A DNA stretch of 39,853 bases, from positions 1 through 39,853 of the forward strand of contig CAMPBE010000008.1 in the NCBI GenBank assembly GCA_946636615.1, written 5' to 3'. The position numbers and the translations under genes were made by a program. Under the pieces are notes generated by a model, which worked only from the letters and a program-made list of their open reading frames with translations, made no database searches and was not told where the DNA came from. Position 1 is the first letter of the stretch, and each line of letters opens with the position of its first letter. Positions 7,323 through 14,694 of the stretch are shown one piece after another. The DNA comes from an uncultured bacterium. GTDB taxonomy: Bacteria; Cyanobacteriota; Vampirovibrionia; Gastranaerophilales; Gastranaerophilaceae.

Positions 7323-8543
7323 TTAAAATCTTGCAATTGATTGTTTTCCTGTAACTTTGTCTAACACTTCAATCGCTTTTTTCAATTGCACATCATTTTT
7401 GTTTTTAACATCTTCTTCTGTCAGTTTTACTTCAATATCCGGTGTAATACCTTTTTTGTTAATATCGGTTCCGTTAGGAGTCAAATATTTTTGGATTGTG
7501 ATATTAATACCTGATTCATATGGAAGTTTATTTATTTCTTGAACAAGTCCTTTACCAAAGGATTGTTCACCGATAATAATTGCTCTGTGATTGTCTTTCA
7601 TAGCACCAGAGAAGATTTCTGATGCAGAAGCTGAACCCTTGTTGATTAAGACTACTACCGGTTTGTTTGTATAAACACCTGCCGATGCTCTTTGAGTTTC
7701 TTTGTATCCGTCTCTGTCAACAGTACTAACTATAGTTCCGCCGTCTAAAAACATATCGGAAATATAAATAGCATTAGTTAAAAGTCCGCCGGGGTTTGAT
7801 CTCAAATCTATAACAAATCCTTTTTTATTTTTATTGTTGTTCAAAATTGTACCAAACTCTGATGCAGCATTTCTGCTGATGAATGAGCTTAATCTTATAT
7901 AACAATAATCATTAGGGAAAGTCATTCCTGTTGGAATTTTTTGTGAAATTGATTTAATTTCTATATTTGCACGTGTAATTGTATAATATTTTGGAGCAGT
8001 ATCTTTACGTTTTACAAGCAAAGTTACCTGAGTACCTTCTTTACCTCTAATTTTATCGGCAGCTTTATCTACTGTTATACCTTTAGTGCTAACACCATCA
8101 ATTTCTAAAATTTCGTCATCAGCAAGAAGTCCGGCTCTTTCCGCAGGAGTATCTTCGATTGGCGCAATTACCATCAATTTTCCGTCTTTTACACCAATTT
8201 GAATACCAATACCTTTTAAAGACCCTTTAATTGAACTTGTTTCATCTGCAAATTCTTTTGGATCAAGAAATTTTGTATAAGGGTCATTCAAACTTGCAAC
8301 CATTGTGTTTATTGCAACATAAGCATCTTCGTTTGTTTTAATTTGATTATCGTATTTGTGTCGCCATTGCGCCCAATTTTGATTGTTGTTTGTTTGGTCA
8401 ACAAATTTATTATTAATTAATCTCCAGACATTGTCATACAAATCTGTAGGACCGTATGCAAATACGTTATCTTTCAAAACCCATCCTGACAAAAATAAGA
8501 ATGCGCCGAAGAATATTAAACTTTTTTTCATAATGTTTCTCAC
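7323..8543 (-). CDS. ctpA: Carboxyl-terminal processing protease (S41, CtpA/CtpB type)
   Basis: A 406-aa exported serine protease. The signal peptide is at about 1-29 (hydrophobic core, then VFA). A PDZ domain follows (about 105-180) and then the S41 catalytic core. The Ser/Lys/Gln triad fits S306 (GSASASEI), K331 (GKGLVQ) and Q335, with spacings 25 and 4 as in CtpB. Such proteases act in the periplasm or cell envelope on C-termini of proteins. The GTG start at 8543 is chosen because GGAGG lies 6 nt before it; the inner ATG (residue 5) is less well placed. A terminator follows directly. Confidence 0.93.
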   Translation of the reverse strand: MRNIMKKSLIFFGAFLFLSGWVLKDNVFAYGPTDLYDNVWRLINNKFVDQTNNNQNWAQWRHKYDNQIKTNEDAYVAINTMVASLNDPYTKFLDPKEFADETSSIKGSLKGIGIQIGVKDGKLMVIAPIEDTPAERAGLLADDEILEIDGVSTKGITVDKAADKIRGKEGTQVTLLVKRKDTAPKYYTITRANIEIKSISQKIPTGMTFPNDYCYIRLSSFISRNAASEFGTILNNNKNKKGFVIDLRSNPGGLLTNAIYISDMFLDGGTIVSTVDRDGYKETQRASAGVYTNKPVVVLINKGSASASEIFSGAMKDNHRAIIIGEQSFGKGLVQEINKLPYESGINITIQKYLTPNGTDINKKGITPDIEVKLTEEDVKNKNDVQLKKAIEVLDKVTGKQSIARF

Positions 8544-8668
8544 TATTTTCCTCCAAATACTCTTAATCTACCTTTTATATATAAGACGTATTGCATATAA
8601 AAAAGTTCAATAAGAGTTTTTTCTTATAATAGCATAACTTTTTAAAAAAATAAAATTGTACTGTAAAA

Positions 8669-9148
8669 CTATTTTATTGATTCAACAGAAGAATTTTCTT
8701 TGGTTTCTTTTAAATACTGTTCAAAAATTTCTACGGCATCCCCGACAAGTTCTACACAAGGACGTTTTTTGTAATACTCATCTGTTCTTTCGGATGGAAT
8801 AGGAGTATTAGATGACGTTACGCCTTCTAATAATTCCCTGCAGATAATACTTCCGTTTTGAGCTTTAAATCTTCCTGCTAAATCTTGAATACGTTTATAC
8901 AACTCACCTTTTGCCTTAGGATCCGAATTGTCAGACGGCCCAAACATTAATCCGGCTGCCATAAACATTCCGCTAACTGTTCCGCAAACTTCCCTCATTC
9001 TGCCCATTCCACCACCAAATGAAGAAGAAATTTTCATTGCCGTTTCAAAATCCATGCCAAGTTCTTGCGCAAATACACCTAATACTGATTGCGAGCAATT
9101 GTAACCTGATTTGAATAATTCTTTTGCTTTTTTTGATCGTTCGGACAT
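8669..9148 (-). CDS. C_GCAxxG_C_C family protein
   Basis: A 159-aa protein of the Cys-rich C_GCAxxG_C_C family, of uncertain role and often suggested to be a redox or metal protein. The family pattern is visible: GYNCSQSVL, FGGGMGRMREVCGTVSGM, ICRELLEG and RPCVELV. It has no signal peptide. It starts 4 nt after the tyrS stop, and its SD (GGGGG) is formed by the last tyrS codons, so translation is coupled to tyrS. The link to tRNA charging is probably only shared transcription. Confidence 0.88.
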   Translation of the reverse strand: MSERSKKAKELFKSGYNCSQSVLGVFAQELGMDFETAMKISSSFGGGMGRMREVCGTVSGMFMAAGLMFGPSDNSDPKAKGELYKRIQDLAGRFKAQNGSIICRELLEGVTSSNTPIPSERTDEYYKKRPCVELVGDAVEIFEQYLKETKENSSVESIK

Positions 9149-9152
9149 CTGT

Positions 9153-10376
9153 TTACCCCCATATAGCTTTATGGAAATGCTTTTTACCTTTTTTAATTTT
9201 CAAACTTTCTTGTAATTCAGCCTGAGTGTATGCCTTATCAAGTGCATTAACAGGAACGTCATTTACACTCACACCACCTTGTCCTATTAGACGTTTTGCT
9301 TCACCTCTGCTTGATGCAAATCCGCATTTTATAAGCAAATCAATAATATTTATCTTACCATCTTGCAAATCTTCAGTACCAATTTCTGTTGTAGGCATAT
9401 TATCCGAGTCACCTGAACCGCTAAACAATGCATATGCTGAAGCTTTTGCTTTATCGGCTTCTTCCGTGCCATGAACAAGTTCTGTTAAATGATATGCAAG
9501 AATTTCTTTTTTCTCATTAATTCTGTTGTCTTCCCATTTTTCCATTTGTTCAATTTCTTCCAATGGTATAAATGTAAGCATTCTTATGCATTTCATAACA
9601 TCAGCATCATCAACGTTTCTCCAATATTGATAAAATTCAAAAGGAGAAGTTTTATTCGGATCTAACCAAACAGCCCCCTTTGCTGTTTTTCCCATCTTTT
9701 TACCTTCGGAATTCAATAAAAGTGTTATTGTCATAGAATATGCATCATCACCTGTTTTTTTACGAATTAATTCTGTTCCGGCAAGCATGTTACTCCATTG
9801 ATCATCACCGCCAAATTGCATATTGCATCCGTAATTTTTGTGCAAATGATAAAAATCATAAGCCTGCATAATCATATAATTAAATTCCAAAAAGCTTAAT
9901 CCTTTTTCCATTCTTTGTTTATAACATTCGGCTCTTAGCATATTATTTACAGAAAAACAAGCACCAACCTCTCTTAAAAGTTCTATATAGTTTAATCCCA
10001 AAAGCCAATCCGCATTATTAACCATAATTGCTGCATCATCGCCAAATGTAATAAATCTTTCCATTTGTTTTTTAAAGCAATTGCAGTTATGTTGGATGGT
10101 TTCGGGAGTCATCATTGAGCGCATATCAGATCTTCCTGAAGGATCACCGATGTATCCTGTTCCGCCGCCTATTAAGACGACCGGTTTGTTTCCTGCCATT
10201 TGTAATCTTTTCATCAAGCATAGTGCCATAAAATGACCAACATGCAAAGAGTCTGCAGTCGGGTCAAAACCTATATAAAAACGAGCTCCGCCATTGTTTA
10301 TTAGTTCTTTAATTTCTTTTTCATCAGTAACTTGAGCGATTAAACCTCTGGCTTGTAACTCTTCAAATATATTCAT
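9153..10376 (-). CDS. tyrS: Tyrosyl-tRNA synthetase
   Basis: A 407-aa class Ic synthetase that charges tRNA-Tyr. The HIGH motif appears as HVGH (45-48) in GFDPTADSLHVGHF. The KMSKS loop appears as KMGKT near residue 230. A C-terminal S4 RNA-binding domain (about 340-400, with SSRGEAKRLIGQGGVSVN) completes the TyrRS. An upstream in-frame ATG would add 14 residues, but AAAGGAG precedes the ATG at 10376 at the right distance. The 56-nt upstream gap has no room for a T-box leader. The C_GCAxxG_C_C gene follows 4 nt later. Confidence 0.97.
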   Translation of the reverse strand: MNIFEELQARGLIAQVTDEKEIKELINNGGARFYIGFDPTADSLHVGHFMALCLMKRLQMAGNKPVVLIGGGTGYIGDPSGRSDMRSMMTPETIQHNCNCFKKQMERFITFGDDAAIMVNNADWLLGLNYIELLREVGACFSVNNMLRAECYKQRMEKGLSFLEFNYMIMQAYDFYHLHKNYGCNMQFGGDDQWSNMLAGTELIRKKTGDDAYSMTITLLLNSEGKKMGKTAKGAVWLDPNKTSPFEFYQYWRNVDDADVMKCIRMLTFIPLEEIEQMEKWEDNRINEKKEILAYHLTELVHGTEEADKAKASAYALFSGSGDSDNMPTTEIGTEDLQDGKINIIDLLIKCGFASSRGEAKRLIGQGGVSVNDVPVNALDKAYTQAELQESLKIKKGKKHFHKAIWG

Positions 10377-10432
10377 TCTTTCTCCTTTTTTATAAAGAAT
10401 ATCATAAACATACAACACAACAAATTTATAAA

Positions 10433-12814
10433 TTAGTGAAATCCGGTATTTGAAAAAGTATCAAACCGGTAAGAACCTGTATAATCAATTAATCTATCTG
10501 AATAACCCATAATTTTTAATTCTATAATATCTTTCATCGAATTATTATTTCTGCCCAAACGCTTTATTCCTGATGAATTTTTATTTGTTGCAAATTGCGA
10601 AAGAGCATCTTCAAAGGCAGAAAATAAGTCTAGGCATTTAGGAAATTTGTAATATTCATAAATTTCTTTTTTTGCATTAGATGTTATTGTTGCTGTTATT
10701 TGTTTCTTTCCGGCATCTGTCATTGTTGCTTTGGCACTTGTATCTAATAATAGATAATCTTTTTCAATTAATTGTTTAATAATGTTTTTATCCAAGGAAG
10801 TGTTTATATCAAATATTTTAAGAATATTTGATATTTTACTTTTTTGTTGCGGCAACATATCAATATAATCATCATATTTGCATAAATATTCAATTGCTTT
10901 TTCTTTATCATGTCCTAAATAATTAATTATTGTTTCTAAAATTTCTTTATCTTTAACATATTGCATACTCTGCGGATATTGAGATACAATATTTGAATTT
11001 ATTATATATTTTCCGGCTTTTTCTATATCAACAGTACCGTTTTTATTTCTCGCATAATTTTCAGCTGCATCAAACAACTTTTTATCAAAATTAGAGTCTT
11101 TAAGATAATCAAAATATGTTATTTTTCTAAATAATGCTTTACTTAAGCCTTCTGTATTTACTATATTTTCATTAGAATACAGATGCGATTTTATTGTATT
11201 AATTATAATTTTTGATTTGTCTAATCCTGTTTCTTCAAAAATTTCAGGTTTATAAGAAGAACATAATTCTGCAATATAATTCATTTTATTTTTATATAGT
11301 AAATTTATATACAAATCAAAGGTCTTTTGCTCATTATACAAAGCTGCAAGCTTTTTTCGTTCAATTTTAAGTTTTGCTATAGCAACATCCTGTTCCATTC
11401 TATTAAGTTTTTCAGTACCTACAGGAGCTATAGAATTTTTTTCCATAAATTCAATTAATTCTTTTAATGTCATTTTTTCGTCCCAAACGGAATCAAGTCC
11501 ATTTAAGAATTTCTTTAGCATGACAATATCTTCATACTCAAATTTACAAGAATTAAAATCTACTATATGTTTAAGTAATTGTTCATCATCTAATCTGTCA
11601 CCATAAAACTCTAATCTTTGTCTAAAAAGTTCAGGAGTATAATTGTCATAACTTCTTTGTTTTGCCTGTATATTTTCTCCTGTTTTTATAATTCCTTTGA
11701 TTCTGTTCGGAATTTTATCAAATTTATATGGTAAATCTTTTATTGAGGAAACTTTTATTTTTTTATCGCCATTAGAATAAATTATCTCATTAGGATTTTT
11801 TAAGTTCAGATACTGTTCTCTGATTACCGATAAAATATAGTCGTCATAATCAATACTCATCAACTTTATATCGTCATCACTAATAAGATTTTTCTTAACT
11901 TTTCTAAATTCAGGAATAGATGAAAAACTATTATTTTCTATTGCATTTTCTAATCTTAAACTTATTCTTTCTATCATTGGTTTTGATAATCTTGTTAAAT
12001 AGTTTTCTGCTTCTTCCATGCTTTTTACTTTTACATTTTTATCTAAAAGTTCAATTATTTTTGCTGAAATTAAATTTGAAAATGTTTTCATATCATTATT
12101 AACAGCAACTTGTTTTAAGTTTTCATAAAATTCTCTGGTTAGTGTATCTACAAGTTTTTCGGCAATAACATCTTCAGGTCTTGTTGGAATTTGTATATTC
12201 GGGAATTTCTCTCTTAATTCTTGAATAGAATGTATTTTTCTTAAATCTTCATAATGCTTGTGAAAAACATCAGATAAATTAAAATGATCCTGAAGAACAG
12301 CATCTTTAAATTCTTCAATTAAATTATAATCAGTTTTTTCATCTTTAATATGATGTATTCCAACTTCTATAAGCATATTGTCGTCTTTTATAAGACGCCT
12401 TGTTTCTTTTAAAATTTTTTTTACTTTTTCGAAAGCCTGTTGAGAATTATATTTACCTAAACGTTTTTCTTCACGTAATATCATAGTATCAAGCACATAA
12501 TTTTGCATTCTCTTTTCTATGGTTGCAACACGTCTTAGCATTTTCAATTCAATTTCTTCGTCAGAAAGCATTACATCCGGCAAATTTTCGTGTAATATAG
12601 AGTCTAAAGTTTTTATAATTCCTTTTTTGCTTGAAATTATATCAAGTTTTGACGGATTTATTTTACCGGTAAAATAAATTTGAGGATAAGTAACATTTAA
12701 AAAATCTAAACTTTTTTCCTGTTGATTTATATTTGCAGATTGAAACGGATTTGATATTAAAAATTTATTTTGATTAATCCCTAAATTTGATTTTACTACA
12801 CTATTTATCTTCAT
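10433..12814 (-). CDS. Lineage-specific helical protein of 793 aa with N-terminal F-T-G motif
   Basis: A 793-aa, Lys/Ile/Asn-rich, mostly helical protein that I do not recognise. There is no signal peptide, TM segment or enzyme motif. The first 50 residues look disordered and end in YPQIYFTGK (about 44-52), after which charged helices begin. A similar element (PSFQGFNK, about 38-45) closes the leader of the 244-aa orphan at 23838. Both genes carry the same 19-bp promoter block. Heptad-like stretches occur at about 80-160 and 470-500. No strong SD precedes the start. Role unknown; a secreted effector, surface or structural protein is possible but unproven. Confidence 0.75.
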   Translation of the reverse strand: MKINSVVKSNLGINQNKFLISNPFQSANINQQEKSLDFLNVTYPQIYFTGKINPSKLDIISSKKGIIKTLDSILHENLPDVMLSDEEIELKMLRRVATIEKRMQNYVLDTMILREEKRLGKYNSQQAFEKVKKILKETRRLIKDDNMLIEVGIHHIKDEKTDYNLIEEFKDAVLQDHFNLSDVFHKHYEDLRKIHSIQELREKFPNIQIPTRPEDVIAEKLVDTLTREFYENLKQVAVNNDMKTFSNLISAKIIELLDKNVKVKSMEEAENYLTRLSKPMIERISLRLENAIENNSFSSIPEFRKVKKNLISDDDIKLMSIDYDDYILSVIREQYLNLKNPNEIIYSNGDKKIKVSSIKDLPYKFDKIPNRIKGIIKTGENIQAKQRSYDNYTPELFRQRLEFYGDRLDDEQLLKHIVDFNSCKFEYEDIVMLKKFLNGLDSVWDEKMTLKELIEFMEKNSIAPVGTEKLNRMEQDVAIAKLKIERKKLAALYNEQKTFDLYINLLYKNKMNYIAELCSSYKPEIFEETGLDKSKIIINTIKSHLYSNENIVNTEGLSKALFRKITYFDYLKDSNFDKKLFDAAENYARNKNGTVDIEKAGKYIINSNIVSQYPQSMQYVKDKEILETIINYLGHDKEKAIEYLCKYDDYIDMLPQQKSKISNILKIFDINTSLDKNIIKQLIEKDYLLLDTSAKATMTDAGKKQITATITSNAKKEIYEYYKFPKCLDLFSAFEDALSQFATNKNSSGIKRLGRNNNSMKDIIELKIMGYSDRLIDYTGSYRFDTFSNTGFH

Positions 12815-12826
12815 AATTACTCTATT

Positions 12827-12858
12827 ATTATAAAACTGAAAATAAAATTTTTTGTCAA
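12827..12858 (-). promoter_or_regulatory. Promoter region of the 793-aa gene, shared 19-bp block
   Basis: TTGACAAAAAATTTTATTT begins at 12858 on the minus strand and is identical to the block at 23768 upstream of the 244-aa gene. TATAAT stands at 12832-12827, giving a 20-nt spacer, longer than usual. An 11-bp inverted repeat (AATAAAATTTT at 12841-12851, AAAATTTTATT at 12860-12870) surrounds the -35. Confidence 0.45.
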
Positions 12859-12941
12859 TAAAATTTTATTAATAAAAAGTTACAAAGATTAAAGTTTTTA
12901 AAACTTTTTGACGTAATAAAAAATATAGCAATAGGAGTATT

Positions 12942-13853
12942 ATGAGTTTAATAATTGATTCAAATCTTGCATATTTACAAAAGGTTTTGAACATAAATCC
13001 TGTTAAATATCAACAGTATTATGCAAACATGACTATTGATGAAATTATCGAAGCAGAAGCTGCACAAGGTAATCAACAGGCAATAAAATTAGCTCAGGAA
13101 CTCACAACAAATGTTAACCTTATTATGGACTTGTTTGATTTGGCTGATTCAAACAATAAATATGCAATTTTAAGACAATTATCAGATAGAGATTTACATG
13201 TTTTCTTGCCACAAATGGATAAAGAAGATATGCTTCAGGGTTTGTTCTTTTTTACAGAAGACAAATTAATGAAAATGCTTGAAGAATTGCCCTCTGAACA
13301 GCTTGTAAAAACTGTTTTTGAAATGTTTTCCAAAGAGCAAATTGTTCAACTCATGCCGGAAGAACAATTAGATAAATTTTTAACAAATACAGCTATAGAC
13401 AAAAATAAAATTTTGAAACATATGCAATCAATTCCTGCAGAATACGTTGCTCAGGTTTTGGAACAAATTACAGGTGAAACTGTTGAAAATATGGATAGCA
13501 TTGATTTATCAAAGAAATTTGGTGAATTAAATCCTCTTGAATACAAAGATGCCCTAAAAGCATTTCAACCGACACAAAAACAACAATTGGTTTTATCTTT
13601 AGGTAAAGAACACAATGAATGGTTCCAATTATTCGATGCCAAAGCTTATACAAAAATTATAAACAGAGAAAAACAACAGCCTGAAGTAGTTAAGGCAATG
13701 AGTGTAATTGAACCGGAACATATTGAAAAAATGCTTAAAGAATTGCCAAATGATTTATTATCAATTGTTATTACTCAAATAGATACAGAAAAGTTTGCAA
13801 GTATACTTATGAGCGATTTCCCTGAAGTTATTGCCGATATCATTTTAAAATAG
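12942..13853 (+). CDS. Helical-repeat protein, MgtE-N/FliG-like pattern
   Basis: A 303-aa cytosolic protein built of short helical repeats with recurring leucine-proline pattern: MLEELPSEQLV, QLMPEEQLDKFL, QSIPAEYVAQVL, MLKELPNDLLSIV. This resembles the superhelical N-terminal domain of MgtE and the FliG middle region. No MgtE transporter domain or FliG motor domain is attached, so neither name fits. SD AGGAG precedes the ATG. It is divergent from the 793-aa gene, and the 128-bp gap between them holds AT-rich palindromes. Probably a protein-interaction scaffold; this is inference. Confidence 0.7.
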   Translation: MSLIIDSNLAYLQKVLNINPVKYQQYYANMTIDEIIEAEAAQGNQQAIKLAQELTTNVNLIMDLFDLADSNNKYAILRQLSDRDLHVFLPQMDKEDMLQGLFFFTEDKLMKMLEELPSEQLVKTVFEMFSKEQIVQLMPEEQLDKFLTNTAIDKNKILKHMQSIPAEYVAQVLEQITGETVENMDSIDLSKKFGELNPLEYKDALKAFQPTQKQQLVLSLGKEHNEWFQLFDAKAYTKIINREKQQPEVVKAMSVIEPEHIEKMLKELPNDLLSIVITQIDTEKFASILMSDFPEVIADIILK

Positions 13854-13862
13854 TTTTATTCA

Positions 13863-13871
13863 TGCTAAACT
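13863..13871 (+). promoter_or_regulatory. Extended -10 for the aldolase-like gene, leaderless
   Basis: TGC then TAAACT ends 6 nt before the ATG at 13878. No SD is present, and no clear -35. Weak but in the same geometry as other SD-less genes here. Confidence 0.35.
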
Positions 13872-13877
13872 TCTTTT

Positions 13878-14645
13878 ATGGTAAAAATTTTGGATTGCAC
13901 ACTGCGTGACGGCGGTCATATTAACAATTGGGATTTTTCTAAAGAGTGTATTTTAAAAACAATTACGGCAGCAGAAAAAAACGAAATTGACTATGTGGAA
14001 GTCGGCTACAAAATGCCGGAATGCGTTGCTTCATCTCCCGTAAAACTTGTTATTATGGTTGATGCAAAAAATATTCAGCCTGTTGATAAAAAGGCAGATT
14101 TTGTTCGTGTTGCTTGCTATCCTGAACAGATAAAAACTGCTATTCGTGCAGTTGAAGACTTTAAAACTCAAGGTTTTGGAGTTTTTTTACATCTTATGAC
14201 TGCTGACAGGTTCACAGATTGGGACATATTAAAAAATTGGCAAAATAAAGATATATTGGAATCCCTTTATTTTGCCGACTCCTTTGGTTCTTTTATGCCA
14301 AATGATGTTGAAAGAATATTTAATAAAATTAAAGATTGCGGATTTAAAAAAATTAGTTTTCATGGCCATAACAATCTTCAATTAGCATTTGCCAATACTA
14401 TAAAAGCTATCGAAGCTGGTGCATATAGCGTTGACGGTTCTGTGTTCGGAATGGGCAGAGGCGGTGGAAATCTTCCAATTGAGCTACTTTTAAAATATTT
14501 AAATAAAGATAATTCAGAATATATTTCACTCATAAAAAACTATTATCTTGATATTTATAAAAAAAATCAATGGGGTTACAATTTCGATTCATTAATTAGC
14601 GGTTTAAATAATTTTCATCCTTCAAAAGTTAAAGCAATTGTATGA
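13878..14645 (+). CDS. DRE-TIM metallolyase (HMGL-like aldolase), short form
   Basis: A 255-aa TIM-barrel protein of the HMG-CoA lyase/4-hydroxy-2-oxovalerate aldolase superfamily. LDCTLRDGG at residues 5-13 supplies the catalytic Arg and metal Asp. SFHGHNNLQLAFAN carries the metal-binding His pair. VDGSVFGMGRGGGNLPIELL is the conserved C-terminal loop. It is much shorter than DmpG-type aldolases (about 340 aa) and lacks their C-terminal extension, so the substrate is unclear; similar short forms occur in polysaccharide and ketoacid pathways. No SD; 24 nt after the helical-repeat gene with its own extended -10. Confidence 0.82.
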   Translation: MVKILDCTLRDGGHINNWDFSKECILKTITAAEKNEIDYVEVGYKMPECVASSPVKLVIMVDAKNIQPVDKKADFVRVACYPEQIKTAIRAVEDFKTQGFGVFLHLMTADRFTDWDILKNWQNKDILESLYFADSFGSFMPNDVERIFNKIKDCGFKKISFHGHNNLQLAFANTIKAIEAGAYSVDGSVFGMGRGGGNLPIELLLKYLNKDNSEYISLIKNYYLDIYKKNQWGYNFDSLISGLNNFHPSKVKAIV

Positions 14646-14694
14646 TTACATATTATTTCCGTAATTTTATAATCATAAAAAAGAGGGAATATCT

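Noticed and set aside
7323-8543. Photosystem D1-processing role for the CtpA-type protease
   Set aside because: No photosynthesis gene is in the window; the S41 family has broad envelope roles, so only the general function is given.
10377-10418. Longer tyrS start at 10418
   Set aside because: The SD AAAGGAG fits only the ATG at 10376, which also gives a normal TyrRS N-terminus.
10377-10432. T-box leader upstream of tyrS
   Set aside because: The gap is 56 nt, far too short for a T-box, and no antiterminator-like sequence was seen.
12891-12907. Palindrome AAAGTTTTTAAAACTTT as a terminator
   Set aside because: It lies between divergent genes, consists only of weak pairs with almost no loop, and has no transcript to end.
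12942-13853. Naming the helical-repeat protein MgtE or FliG
   Set aside because: It lacks both the MgtE membrane and CBS domains and the FliG motor domain; only the repeat pattern is similar.
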